Below are positions 36,519 through 45,801 of a stretch of 64,000 nt of DNA, piece after piece (within the stretch, counting starts at the first letter, position 1; the number at the start of each line of letters is the position of its first letter). Made by a program: the position numbers and the translations under genes. Under the pieces are notes generated by a model. That model worked only from the letters and a program-made list of their open reading frames with translations, made no database searches and was not told the origin of the DNA. This stretch comes from Bacillus norwichensis (GTDB taxonomy: Bacteria > Bacillota > Bacilli > Bacillales > Bacillaceae_C). Where the stretch lies: assembly GCF_014836955.1 (NCBI RefSeq), contig NZ_JACSPV010000017.1, forward strand, positions 22,294 through 86,293. The letters run 5' to 3'.

Positions 36519-37913
36519 ATGATAGAGGAAATGACAGAGGAAATGAGAAATATGAAACCACTTCATAAACGAAGACTTTATAAAATGTCGCTGACCCCCT
36601 TTCGGGTATTGGTCTCTTATTATTTTTTGACGGTTGGCGTCGTAGCACTCCTGCTTAGTTTGCCAGTGGCTAGGTTGGAGGGGGCAGATTGGTCTGCGAT
36701 GGATGCGATATTTATAGCAGCCAGTTCAGTAAGTGTCACAGGGCTGACAACTGTTGATTTATCCGAAACTTTTACCGTTACCGGCATTTTTATTTTGATA
36801 TTTGCCCTTCAAGTCGGGGGCATTGGTATCATGACAATCAATACTTTTTTTTGGCTGGTATTTGGTAAGAAGATTGGTTTAAAACAGCGGCAATTGATTC
36901 AAACTGATCAAAACCAATTGAATTTGTCAGGATTGGTTAACCTGCTGAAGCAAATTCTTTTTTTGATTATATTGATTGAAGTGATTGGAGCCTTGGTTCT
37001 TGGTACTTATTACATGAACTATTTTGAGGACCCCAAGGTAGCTTTTCTTCAGGGGTTGTTCGCCTCCGTCAGTGCTACTACCAATGCTGGTTTTGATATA
37101 ACAGGTGAATCTTTGATTCCGTTTGCGCACGATTATTTTGTTCAATTTGTAACAATGATCTTGATTATTCTTGGAGCGATCGGATTTCCGGTTTGGACTG
37201 AAGTGAGAAAATTTCTATTTTATAAAGGAACAAAGATCAGATTTCGTTTTTCTTTATTTACAAAAATTACTACTGCGACCTATTTCATTTTGCTGGCAGT
37301 AGGAACAGTGGTTATTTTTTCTCTAGAGTTTAACGGATTTTTATCTGGAAAGTCATGGCATGAATCATTCTTTTATTCATTGTTCCAATCAACCACAATG
37401 AGAAGTGCCGGTTTATTGACGCTTGATATGAATGATCTTTCAACCCCGACCATTCTATTTATGTCTACATTGATGTTTATAGGGGCTTCACCGAGTTCTG
37501 TAGGTGGTGGGATTAGGACGACAACGTTCGCCTTGAATATATTGTTTTTGTTCCATTATGCGAGGGGACGCCGGACAATCAAAGTGTTTAAACGGGAAAT
37601 TCATCATGATGATGTCATTAAATCGCTTGTTGTATTGATGCTCGCAGTTATCCTGTATGGATCCTCTGTAGTGATTTTGTCTGCTACAGAAGACGTAAGT
37701 CTGATATCAATTATTTTTGAGGTGGCTTCAGCGTTTGGAACTTGTGGAGCTTCCATGGGAATCACTCCAGACTTGACCATATTTGGAAAATGGATGCTCA
37801 TTATACTGATGTTTATCGGACGTATAGGCATATTGTCATTTTTATTCATCATGTCGAGCAATGACAAAGCGCCAGACTTCCAATATCCGAAAGAACGAGT
37901 CATAATAGGTTAG
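36519..37913 (+). CDS. ktrD: Trk/Ktr K+ transporter membrane subunit (KtrB/KtrD)
   Basis: K+-translocating subunit of 464 aa with four M1-P-M2 repeats. The pore loops with the selectivity glycine are SVTGLTTVD, SATTNAGFD, TMRSAGLLTLD and AFGTCGASMG. It needs a cytosolic RCK subunit (KtrA/KtrC), which is not encoded next to it; in B. subtilis the orphan ktrD is likewise separate and lies in the same chromosomal neighbourhood, hence the symbol. The start may be 36519 or a later ATG at 36531 or 36552, since no good ribosome site decides. Confidence 0.88.
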   Translation: MIEEMTEEMRNMKPLHKRRLYKMSLTPFRVLVSYYFLTVGVVALLLSLPVARLEGADWSAMDAIFIAASSVSVTGLTTVDLSETFTVTGIFILIFALQVGGIGIMTINTFFWLVFGKKIGLKQRQLIQTDQNQLNLSGLVNLLKQILFLIILIEVIGALVLGTYYMNYFEDPKVAFLQGLFASVSATTNAGFDITGESLIPFAHDYFVQFVTMILIILGAIGFPVWTEVRKFLFYKGTKIRFRFSLFTKITTATYFILLAVGTVVIFSLEFNGFLSGKSWHESFFYSLFQSTTMRSAGLLTLDMNDLSTPTILFMSTLMFIGASPSSVGGGIRTTTFALNILFLFHYARGRRTIKVFKREIHHDDVIKSLVVLMLAVILYGSSVVILSATEDVSLISIIFEVASAFGTCGASMGITPDLTIFGKWMLIILMFIGRIGILSFLFIMSSNDKAPDFQYPKERVIIG

Positions 37914-37953
37914 TACCGAGTTTTACAAGATATTTGTCGAGGAGGATGAAAAT

Positions 37954-38940
37954 ATGAACCAAAAAATTAGAATTGGCATCAATGGCTATGGGAACTTGGG
38001 AAGAGGGGTGGAATCTGCCCTTAAGCAAAATAAAGACATGGAGCTTGTGGCTATCTTTTCGCGCAGGGATCCTGAAAGTGTTAAAACCCTGGATCCTTCT
38101 ACGAAGGTTTTACATATTTCAGAAGCGGAAAAATATAAAGATGAAATTGATGTAATGATTTTATGTGGAGGTTCAGCAACGGATCTTCCAGAGCAAGGGC
38201 CTCGGTTCGCTAAACTTTTTAATACAATTGACAGCTTTGACACACATGCGAAAATACCGGAGTATTTTGCAGTAGTGGATGAGGCGGCGAAGTCTGGAAA
38301 TAAAACGAGCATTATTTCAGTTGGTTGGGATCCGGGCATGTTTTCTATGAATCGCCTGCTGGGTGAAGCGGTTCTGCCAGAAGGAGAAACCTATACGTTT
38401 TGGGGGAAAGGGCTCAGTCAAGGGCATTCTGATGCTATTCGGAGATTAGAGGGTGTCAAGGCTGGTGTTCAATATACCATTCCAATCGAAGAGGCCGTTA
38501 ACCGTGTCAGAAGAGGGGAGAACCCTGAGCTTTCCACAAGAGAGAAGCATTTGCGGGAGTGCTTTGTTGTCGTCAAGGAAGGCGCAGACAAAGAAAAAAT
38601 TGAGCATGAAATCAAAACAATGCCTAACTATTTCGCAGATTATGACACAACGGTCAACTTCATTACTGAAGAAGAATTGAATAAAAACCATTCTAAAATG
38701 CTTCACGGAGGATTTGTTATCAGAAGCGGAATCACAGGGGAGAGCACAAATCAAATTGTGGAATATTCATTGAAATTGGATAGCAATCCTGAGTTTACGT
38801 CAAGTATACTGGTCACTTATGCTCGTGCGGCTTATAAAATGAACCAAGATGGACAAACAGGAGCGAAAACGGTCTTTGATGTGCCATTGGGACATCTGTC
38901 GCCAAAATCTCCAGAACAATTAAGAAAAGAACTTTTATAA
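37954..38940 (+). CDS. ddh: meso-diaminopimelate D-dehydrogenase
   Basis: NADPH-dependent enzyme (328 aa) that makes meso-diaminopimelate from tetrahydrodipicolinate in one step, giving lysine and a peptidoglycan precursor. Rossmann motif IGINGYGNLGRGVESAL at residues 6-22; substrate-binding segments SVGWDPGMFSMNRL, WGKGLSQGHSDAIRR and HGGFVIRSG are typical of Ddh. GAGGAGGATG precedes the ATG. It sits 40 nt behind the K+ transporter gene and has its own terminator. The enzyme is found in only part of the Bacillaceae. Confidence 0.94.
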   Translation: MNQKIRIGINGYGNLGRGVESALKQNKDMELVAIFSRRDPESVKTLDPSTKVLHISEAEKYKDEIDVMILCGGSATDLPEQGPRFAKLFNTIDSFDTHAKIPEYFAVVDEAAKSGNKTSIISVGWDPGMFSMNRLLGEAVLPEGETYTFWGKGLSQGHSDAIRRLEGVKAGVQYTIPIEEAVNRVRRGENPELSTREKHLRECFVVVKEGADKEKIEHEIKTMPNYFADYDTTVNFITEEELNKNHSKMLHGGFVIRSGITGESTNQIVEYSLKLDSNPEFTSSILVTYARAAYKMNQDGQTGAKTVFDVPLGHLSPKSPEQLRKELL

Positions 38941-38943
38941 AAC

Positions 38944-38972
38944 AAAAAACCGGCCAAGCTGCCGGTTTTTTG
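38944..38972 (+). terminator. terminator of ddh
   Basis: AAAAAACCGGC / GCCGGTTTTTT stem with a short loop; usable in both directions. Confidence 0.9.
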
Positions 38973-39160
38973 TTTTGTCTGCTGCCGTGGTCGTATTGGA
39001 ACGAGTTTCTTGCTCGATAAAATTAAGTCTTGAATTATGACAGCGATGCCCAAAAGGGTGCCAAATCATGTCGCTTTTTTTACATCGATTTGAAAAAGTA
39101 AATGCTAATTCTCTTGCTCGTGAAAATTATTATCTCGCTTCCAGGGCTTTCAAAAACTCC

Positions 39161-40933
39161 TTATCCCAGAGCAGATAAAGTCTTCGGATTTAAAGGATAA
39201 AACGAGGATTTTCCATTGTTGCCGGGATCGAAATAGACCAGCCCGTAGGAAACCTGCGGGGTTATTTTTTCAGAATCTATAAAGTCACCAAGTAAAAACG
39301 GAAATTTTTCAATTAAAGTATGCTTGTAGAGATCTCGCTCGGTCAATCCGAGTTTTGAAAATGTTTGGCCGGCCAATACGCTGTTTTCATTAAGAGCAGA
39401 ATAAAGATTAGATCGCTCTTCTCTGCTTAAAGATGAAGAGTCGTCCCACCAGACTTTTCTCGGCTTATAACGATGGTTTAATAAATAATCGTACTTCATT
39501 AAGCCCTCAGCTAAATTTCTATTCCGAATTTCCTTTTCATTAAAAAACTGAATTAATCTTTTATAAAGATCTTCGAGCTGGTGTCCGATTCTAGACCATC
39601 CTTGCTCGTCCCAGTATGATCCGAAGCTTTGAAAGAAATCAAATGGAGTGTCAAAGCAAGAGGAAGTGATATAGTCTACTGCATGATCCATTCGATGATC
39701 GTTCCAGTATTTCTCCAAAACATCTTCCACCTGTTTGATTTTCAAGACATCTTCAAAACCAAGTACATTATTTTGCAAAATTTCATATGGAGAATGATCC
39801 ATGTATACATATCCATACTGTTTTGCGGAAATCCGTAATCCCGTGCCCCGCAGCATTTTTAAAAATCCGAGCTGCAATTCCTCTGGTCTTAAGGCAAAAA
39901 CATCGTTAAATGTTTTTCGGAAGGAATTGTAGTCCTCTTCGGGGAGTCCGGCAATCAAATCAAGATGCTGAACGATTTTTCCACCTTCTTTGACCATCAT
40001 GACTGTTCTGGTGAGTTTTTCAAAATTTTGCCGTCTTTTGACGAGCTCATTCGTAAGGTCATTTGTGGATTGCACACCGATTTCAAAACGGAATAACCCT
40101 GAAGGGGCATTTTTATTTAAAAAGTCGATGACCTCAGGACGCATGATGTCACCTGTAATTTCGAATTGGAATACAGTGCCTGGCACATGTTCATCAATAA
40201 GGAATTGAAACATCTCCATAGCATAGCTTCTGCTTATATTGAATGTACGGTCTACAAATTTTATTGTTTTTGCGCCGTTAGCCATCAAATATCGAATATC
40301 GTCTTTTATTTTGTCCCTATTGAAATACCTTACGCCCACTTCAATGGAGGAAAGGCAGAATTGGCAGTTAAAAGGACACCCTCTACTTGTTTCTATATAG
40401 GTGACGCGCTTGGATAGGTTTTCTCTGTCTTCCTGAAAACGGAAAGGGGAAGGTAGTTCCCGAAGGTCAACTTTGTCCCTTATAGGATTAATGACTGGTT
40501 TTCCATCCTTCATATAACCAATACCGTTGATATCACCGGTATCTGTCCCGTTTTTAAGGGCATCAAGTAGGATTTTGAATGTTTCTTCACCTTCCCCGAT
40601 GACGATAAAGTCGATCTCGATTAAACGTTGCAGCCAATGTACAACATCATAGGAAACCTCCGGCCCACCCAGCACAATTTTGACACTGGGCATAATTTTA
40701 CGCATAATCTTGATCACTTTGACCGTTTGCTCAATATTCCATATGTAGCAACTGAAACCGACAACATCCGGTTTTTTGGAAAATAGGTCCGTTACGATAT
40801 TCAAGGCAGGGTCATTGATTGTGTACTCTGCTATTTCAATATCATGCTCTGGGGCGGCATACGCTTTTAAATAGCGTATAGCTAAATTGGTATGGATAAA
40901 CTTTGCATTAAGCGTACTTGCGATGACTTTCAT
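39161..40933 (-). CDS. B12-binding domain radical SAM protein (DUF4080 family)
   Basis: Protein of 590 aa. N-terminal cobalamin-binding domain at about 1-125 (VVGFSCYIWNIEQT, KIVLGGPEVSYD, FIVIGEGEETF). Radical SAM domain at about 170-400 with the 4Fe-4S motif C186-P-F-N-C190-Q-F-C193. DUF4080 C-terminal domain at about 400-585. Known B12-radical SAM enzymes methylate unactivated carbons or rearrange rings, but the substrate of this family is not established. Divergent from nothing close; no partner gene is adjacent. The start ATG follows GGAGCTG on the minus strand. Confidence 0.9.
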   Translation of the reverse strand: MKVIASTLNAKFIHTNLAIRYLKAYAAPEHDIEIAEYTINDPALNIVTDLFSKKPDVVGFSCYIWNIEQTVKVIKIMRKIMPSVKIVLGGPEVSYDVVHWLQRLIEIDFIVIGEGEETFKILLDALKNGTDTGDINGIGYMKDGKPVINPIRDKVDLRELPSPFRFQEDRENLSKRVTYIETSRGCPFNCQFCLSSIEVGVRYFNRDKIKDDIRYLMANGAKTIKFVDRTFNISRSYAMEMFQFLIDEHVPGTVFQFEITGDIMRPEVIDFLNKNAPSGLFRFEIGVQSTNDLTNELVKRRQNFEKLTRTVMMVKEGGKIVQHLDLIAGLPEEDYNSFRKTFNDVFALRPEELQLGFLKMLRGTGLRISAKQYGYVYMDHSPYEILQNNVLGFEDVLKIKQVEDVLEKYWNDHRMDHAVDYITSSCFDTPFDFFQSFGSYWDEQGWSRIGHQLEDLYKRLIQFFNEKEIRNRNLAEGLMKYDYLLNHRYKPRKVWWDDSSSLSREERSNLYSALNENSVLAGQTFSKLGLTERDLYKHTLIEKFPFLLGDFIDSEKITPQVSYGLVYFDPGNNGKSSFYPLNPKTLSALG

Positions 40934-40980
40934 TTTGTTGGGCAGCTCCTTTTTTCATCCGTTAAAGAAAATATAAAAAT

Positions 40981-41098
40981 CAAATGCGCCTTTGCTCGAT
41001 AAATTTTCTCTGAAATTCTGTGGCATCTACCGGAGGCTTTGAACCCCGGCTGAATGTTTGTACGTCGCTAAAGGGACGCCTTGCGATTTTCTTATTTG
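40981..41098 (-). repeat. mosaic of family A right module (A7) and family B end
   Basis: Positions 40981-41040, read on the minus strand, give the A right module (GCCTCCGGTAGATGCCACAG and AAATTTATCGAGCAAAGGCG) with the hairpin and terminal unit partly deleted. It is directly followed by GAACCCCGGCTGAATG in the opposite sense, then by a family B right end, ACGTCGCTAAAGGGACGCC and CGATTTTCTTATT. The arrangement looks recombined. Confidence 0.65.
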
Positions 41099-41243
41099 AA
41101 TCATTTTGTTACATCTCTAGCTTCAAGCTTTTCCTATCATTACTTCATCTATTTTAGCGGAGAAAAAAGAAAACCACAATTCGATATAAAAGAAGCAGGA
41201 ACTTTTCGAAATATGGCGAATATGGGAGAAAGATACGGTAAAC

Positions 41244-41269
41244 TAAAAAAAGAGCGGGCTAAGCGCTCC
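41244..41269 (-). terminator. terminator of the acyltransferase gene
   Basis: On minus: GAGCG / CGCTC stem with a 7-nt loop and TTTTTTT, starting inside the stop codon of the gene. Confidence 0.8.
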
Positions 41270-42297
41270 TATCCGGTTGAACTGTATTCATTTCGCAGCC
41301 GATGTGCAACCTGTTTTAGCTTCGACCACTTCAATTCTATAATGGGTTGGGTCAGACTCGTTACAAACTTACTGGAAAGGAGGGCAGTCAATAGAAGACT
41401 GATGACCAATAATAAAGGTATAGCTTGCACTTGATCGACGTAATCCTCTAGATCACTTCCCCTAAATGTACGTACAATGAATCCGTGCAGCAAGTAGACG
41501 TACAATGTATTTCTTCCCCAGTTTGTAAAAAAGAATTGACGACGTGGAACAAATGCAAAGAAACAGGCAGTCATTACAAACTGAACCATGTATATTCCTG
41601 CTCGTTGAAACATTCCCAAAGCCTCTTCGCCTTTAAATTCACTGTATGCTTTTGAACCAAAGAACCACTTTTCATTTAAGTCAGGAAAACTTAGGATTCC
41701 GATAGCTACGATAAGTATAATAAGGAGCGCCGCTAATTTTACTTTTGGTTGAACAAGTGTCTTGAAATCTTTTTTGCCTAAAAGATAGCCTGCTAAGAAA
41801 AATGGAAAGAGGACAATGGTCCTCGACAAGCTGAAGTACGTTGAAATCCAGTCGAAATAACCTGCTATAAGACCAGCTAATAGAACGATGCTCAAAGCAA
41901 ACTTAGGTTTCATATGACTAAACACCAACAGCATGATATTCCAGCAAAAGAGACTAATCAAAAACCACAGGGACCAATGCGGTTCGAAAAATTCAAGTTT
42001 AAAAGTATCTTTGCTGTGTAGAAAATAGTAAAATACGGCATAGGTAATTTGGAATAAAATATAGGGCAGAATCAGTTTTTTGGTGATTTTGGCAATATAG
42101 CCTTTTTCATATATGCCTTTAGCGAAGAAACCTGAAATCAGAATAAAGGCAGGCATATGAAAGGTGTATATGAACTTATACACAAAGGAAATGAACGTAC
42201 TTGTTTCAATATAGGATTGAAGGAAGTGCCCGAATACGACTAGGAAAATCAACAGGATTTTAGCATTATCAAAATAAAAATCTCTTTGTCTCATCAA
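41269..42297 (-). CDS. ykrP: membrane acyltransferase, acyltransferase-3 family (YkrP-like)
   Basis: Polytopic membrane protein of 342 aa with about ten helices, of the acyltransferase-3 (NodX/OafA) family, which O-acetylates cell-surface sugars. RDFYFDNAKILLIFLVVFGHF at the N-terminus (two adjoining parts of the family motif) holds the conserved Asp-Asn and His. HMPAFILISGFFAKG and LYVYLLHGFIVR follow. Bacillus subtilis ykrP lies in the same region near ktrD, so the symbol rests on synteny and family, not on a direct comparison. Substrate unknown. Confidence 0.8.
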   Translation of the reverse strand: MMRQRDFYFDNAKILLIFLVVFGHFLQSYIETSTFISFVYKFIYTFHMPAFILISGFFAKGIYEKGYIAKITKKLILPYILFQITYAVFYYFLHSKDTFKLEFFEPHWSLWFLISLFCWNIMLLVFSHMKPKFALSIVLLAGLIAGYFDWISTYFSLSRTIVLFPFFLAGYLLGKKDFKTLVQPKVKLAALLIILIVAIGILSFPDLNEKWFFGSKAYSEFKGEEALGMFQRAGIYMVQFVMTACFFAFVPRRQFFFTNWGRNTLYVYLLHGFIVRTFRGSDLEDYVDQVQAIPLLLVISLLLTALLSSKFVTSLTQPIIELKWSKLKQVAHRLRNEYSSTG

Positions 42298-42418
42298 ATA
42301 TCACCTACAAACGAAGTTGGTCACAATGCTTTTTTCCCTCTATATGAACGGATAAACATTACGTTTATTTTACAAATGACAGAAAATAATGATAGGAAAT
42401 AATAAGGAGACTAATATA

Positions 42419-42925
42419 ATGGGACAGGATTCTTGTACAAAACGATTTTATTATACTGAAATAGACAGTTCAATAGGTAATCTGTTTCTAACTGCTGAAG
42501 ATTTTGGAATGACAGGCATTTTTTTTTATAGAGAGGATGTTCCTCAAACAATCAGAGAACAAATGATGGAGGGCAAAAGGCATCCTATCCTAAAAGAGGC
42601 AGTTGATCAATTAATGGATTATTTCAAACATGGAAGGAGAGAATTTACAGTCCCTCTGTTGATTGAGGGAACGGATTTTCAGAAGGCTGTGTGGAATGCT
42701 CTATTGGACATTCCTTATGGAGAAACGAGAACATACGCCGATATCGCGGCTTCCATACAAAATAAAAAAGCTGTGAGAGCAGTAGGACAAGCTAACCGGG
42801 CCAATCGTTTGCCTATCTTGATCCCTTGCCATCGTGTAATTGGAAAAAATAACAAATTAACGGGTTATGCGGGAAATCAAGTCGATAAAAAGGAGCTATT
42901 GTTAAAATTGGAAGGTGTTCTATGA
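42419..42925 (+). CDS. ogt: methylated-DNA-protein cysteine methyltransferase
   Basis: Suicide DNA repair protein of 168 aa that transfers the methyl group from O6-methylguanine to its own cysteine. Active-site motif IPCHRV with Cys137; helix-turn-helix region IPYGETRTYADIAASI and the arginine-finger part AVGQANRANRLPI. The ATG at 42419 lies 9 nt behind AAGGAG, which rejects an upstream in-frame ATG. Divergent from the acyltransferase. Syntenic with B. subtilis ogt. Confidence 0.93.
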   Translation: MGQDSCTKRFYYTEIDSSIGNLFLTAEDFGMTGIFFYREDVPQTIREQMMEGKRHPILKEAVDQLMDYFKHGRREFTVPLLIEGTDFQKAVWNALLDIPYGETRTYADIAASIQNKKAVRAVGQANRANRLPILIPCHRVIGKNNKLTGYAGNQVDKKELLLKLEGVL

Positions 42926-43050
42926 AGAATGGCATAAAATAAGTTTTTTTTGTCCGAATGGTGTCAATTGCTGGATATTTGTTTACATTGTTGGATAATT
43001 TTGAGACAATAGAAAAGTTGAAAAGAATTGATGGCGGAGGTAAGCAATAC

Positions 43051-43311
43051 ATGTGTTACAGCAGTAAGAATCAAAGCTCTTTTTTAGCAAAGATTCAGCA
43101 AAAGCGGGAAGAAATGTTCGTTCTAGGTGAAAAATACGGATTAGGTGCGGATGAAACGATTACTTGCAGCCATGAACTTGACCAACTTTTAAATGATTAT
43201 TATCATATCTATCAATCGACATCCTCTGCTAAGACATCAAACCAAAGCCGTAAACAATCGTTTGTGATATTCTCGAAACCGTATCCTGCCAGACGTGTAC
43301 AAACATCATAA
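43051..43311 (+). CDS. spo0E: Spo0E family aspartyl-phosphate phosphatase
   Basis: Small protein of 86 aa. The Spo0E motif is clear: KREEMFVLGEKYGLGADETI followed by CSHELDQLLNDYY, with the SxxLD signature (S40-H-E-L-D). Known members dephosphorylate Spo0A~P and so delay sporulation. The ATG at 43051 follows GGCGGAGG at 10 nt; an upstream open frame is ignored. The C-terminal 30 residues (rich in Ser, Lys, Arg) are not conserved. In B. subtilis spo0E also lies upstream of clpE; the motAB genes found between them there are missing here. Confidence 0.85.
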   Translation: MCYSSKNQSSFLAKIQQKREEMFVLGEKYGLGADETITCSHELDQLLNDYYHIYQSTSSAKTSNQSRKQSFVIFSKPYPARRVQTS

Positions 43312-43442
43312 GAATAGAGAACAAAAGCGAAAACGCCAGTTCATTGATTATACTCTGACAAGCATAAGACAGATCTTGAAGGGCCAGGCGTTGTCGCATA
43401 ACATAATGTAATCACAAGTGATGAATGCTATCAGCTATGAAA

Positions 43443-43473
43443 AAGAGACTGCCATTTAATTAGGCAATCTCTT
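43443..43473 (-). terminator. terminator of clpE
   Basis: AGAGATTGCC / GGCAGTCTCT stem (minus strand, one mismatch) followed by TTTTT; the first arm is formed by the last codons and stop of clpE. Confidence 0.75.
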
Positions 43474-45610
43474 TTTCTTTTACAACAATTTTATCATTTT
43501 CTATTACTGCCTGAAGCTGTTTGGCATTTTCATTATCCAAGATGAAATCTGCGATTTGGTCTTCAAGCTGTTCTTGAATCGCACGGCGCAACGGGCGGGC
43601 GCCAAACTGAGGATGATATCCAAGGCTTGTCAATTTTTCTTTTACTTCTTCGGTCACTTCAATCGACAAATCTTGTTCAGCCAGATTATCAGACAATTCC
43701 TGAAGGAGCAGGCTAACAATCTTTAACAAATGTTCTTTCTCCAACTTGCGGAACTCTACGATTCCATCGAAACGGTTGAGGAATTCCGGTTTAAAGAATG
43801 ATCCGAGTGAATCGAGAATGCTAGTTTCTTTTAATGCATCACTTTTATCAAATCCGACCTGTATTTCTTTTACACCTGTTCCGGCGTTGCTTGTCATGAT
43901 GATAACCGTATCTTTAAAGCTTACAGTTCTGCCTTGGCTATCAGTTAGACGGCCGTCTTCCAAAATTTGCAGGAACATGTGCTGTACATCAGGGTGCGCT
44001 TTTTCAATTTCGTCAAGCAAGATGATGCTGTAGGGATTGCGGCGTACTCTTTCAGTCAGTTGACCCGCTTCCTCATGTCCTACATATCCTGGAGGAGACC
44101 CAATTAATTTTGACACGCTGTGTTTCTCCATATATTCACTCATATCCAGCCGAATGTACGCATCTTTTGTTCCAAAGAGCTCTTCAGCCAAAACCTTTGT
44201 CAGTTCTGTTTTACCTACACCTGTCGGTCCTACGAAAAGGAATGATCCGATCGGACGATTTTTTGCTTTTAAACCAGCTCGGCTGCGGCGGATGGCTTTT
44301 GCTACTTTTTGAACGGCTTCTTCTTGACCGATGACTTTTGAAGAAAGATTATTAACAAGATTTTGCATTTTCTTTTGCTCATCTGATTCCAATTTGCCGA
44401 CTGGAATTCCTGTTTTGGCAGCGATGATGTCCTCGATGTGGTTAACATCTACTATCATACGTGGGGTTGATGAGTCGTCATTTAGAATTTTCTCTAACTG
44501 TGCTTCTTCATCCCGGAGTTTAGCTGCAGTTTCATAGTCTTCTCGGGCTAAGACAGCTTGTTTTTCTTTTTCCAATTCGACATAACGTTTTTGCGCTTCT
44601 TCTTTATTTGGTTCTTTGATCATCAAATTCAGCTTTGAACCGGCTTCATCCATTAAGTCAATGGCTTTGTCTGGCAGGAAGCGATCTTGGATGTAGCGGC
44701 TTGATAATTCAACACATGCCTTGATGGCATCATCCGTGTATGTTATTTCGTGGAATTTTTCGTATTTGTCTTTTAAACCGTTTAAAATCTCCAAGGCTTT
44801 TTCCTTACTCGGCTCTCCAACTTGCACTGGCTGGAACCGTCTTTCCAATGCTGCATCTTTTTCAATTTGACGGTACTCTTTTAAAGTAGTGGCACCGATG
44901 ACCTGCAATTCTCCTCTTGCCAACGACGGTTTCAAAATGTTACCGGCATCCATAGAGCCTTCAGCCGATCCCGCACCGACAAGCAAATGAATCTCATCGA
45001 TGAAAAGCAAGATGTTTTTACGACTTTGTAGCTCAGCAATCAGTTGCTTCATGCGCTCTTCAAATTGTCCTCTGATACCGGTGTTAGCAACAAGGGAAGC
45101 GACATCAAGCAAATAAACTTCTTTATTTTTTAATTTGGAAGGTACATTGCCCTTGATTATTTTTAAGGCAAGCCCTTCTGCGATAGCAGTTTTACCAACC
45201 CCTGGCTCACCAATCAAGACAGGATTGTTTTTATTTCTGCGATTCAAGATCTCAATTACGCGGCTGATTTCCTCATCGCGTCCAATGACAGGATCGATCA
45301 ATCCTGCTTTGGCAGCATTGTTTAAGTTGCGGCCGAACTGATCTAAGAATCCCCCGCCTTGCCCACCAGCGGATTTTTCCTGAACATTCCCATTTATATT
45401 TGGTTGAAATGTATTTTCTTCTGCCCCTGGGAAACCTTTGAAGAATTGATCAAATCCTCCAAGAGGGGATCCTCCCAAAGCGCCTAGAGTTTGCTTTTCA
45501 CTGGTATAGCAGGTGGAGCATAATGCCAAAGTTTGTTTTTGTCCATTGATATTGACGTGGAGATGAATGTTAGCATTTCTTTGATTACATTTGCTGCATA
45601 GCATATGCAT
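43460..45610 (-). CDS. clpE: ATP-dependent protease ATPase subunit ClpE
   Basis: HSP100 chaperone of 716 aa that unfolds substrates for ClpP. N-terminal zinc finger C5-x2-C8 ... C31-x2-C34, which separates ClpE from ClpC. AAA-1 with Walker [14 protein letters not shown] and [15 protein letters not shown]; a UVR-like coiled region ([20 protein letters not shown]); AAA-2 with [14 protein letters not shown] and [13 protein letters not shown]-terminal ClpB-D2 domain. CtsR operators sit over its promoter. The start is the ATG at 45610 (an in-frame ATG two codons later is possible). Confidence 0.95.
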   Translation of the reverse strand: MHMLCSKCNQRNANIHLHVNINGQKQTLALCSTCYTSEKQTLGALGGSPLGGFDQFFKGFPGAEENTFQPNINGNVQEKSAGGQGGGFLDQFGRNLNNAAKAGLIDPVIGRDEEISRVIEILNRRNKNNPVLIGEPGVGKTAIAEGLALKIIKGNVPSKLKNKEVYLLDVASLVANTGIRGQFEERMKQLIAELQSRKNILLFIDEIHLLVGAGSAEGSMDAGNILKPSLARGELQVIGATTLKEYRQIEKDAALERRFQPVQVGEPSKEKALEILNGLKDKYEKFHEITYTDDAIKACVELSSRYIQDRFLPDKAIDLMDEAGSKLNLMIKEPNKEEAQKRYVELEKEKQAVLAREDYETAAKLRDEEAQLEKILNDDSSTPRMIVDVNHIEDIIAAKTGIPVGKLESDEQKKMQNLVNNLSSKVIGQEEAVQKVAKAIRRSRAGLKAKNRPIGSFLFVGPTGVGKTELTKVLAEELFGTKDAYIRLDMSEYMEKHSVSKLIGSPPGYVGHEEAGQLTERVRRNPYSIILLDEIEKAHPDVQHMFLQILEDGRLTDSQGRTVSFKDTVIIMTSNAGTGVKEIQVGFDKSDALKETSILDSLGSFFKPEFLNRFDGIVEFRKLEKEHLLKIVSLLLQELSDNLAEQDLSIEVTEEVKEKLTSLGYHPQFGARPLRRAIQEQLEDQIADFILDNENAKQLQAVIENDKIVVKEKEIA

Positions 45611-45628
45611 CTAACCTCCATTTTCAGA

Positions 45629-45728
45629 TTTGACCAATTTTGACCAATTAGTTGTGAAAAACAGGTCTGTTGTTTGACCAACTTTGACCTTGTGAACTCA
45701 TTATACACTGACCTTTTTTGACTTTCAA
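45629..45728 (-). promoter_or_regulatory. clpE promoter with CtsR operators
   Basis: Minus-strand promoter TTGAAA (45723-45728), 17-nt spacer, TATAAT (45700-45705). Two exact CtsR boxes of the form GGTCAAA-N3-GGTCAAA at 45673-45689 and 45629-45645, plus a third with two mismatches at 45707-45723 inside the promoter spacer. Known biology: CtsR represses clp genes and releases at heat shock. Confidence 0.92.
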
Positions 45729-45801
45729 CCCTTTTGATCAAAAAAATTATTTTTTGGAGGCCTGTCTCATATGGATAAGGTAGGGGAAAGGGGGGAGCCT
45801 G

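Noticed and set aside
43312..43440. Possible hairpin GCGAAAACGCC ... GGCGTTGTCGC behind spo0E.
   Set aside because: Arms are about 55 nt apart with mismatches and there is no T-run, so I did not call it a terminator.
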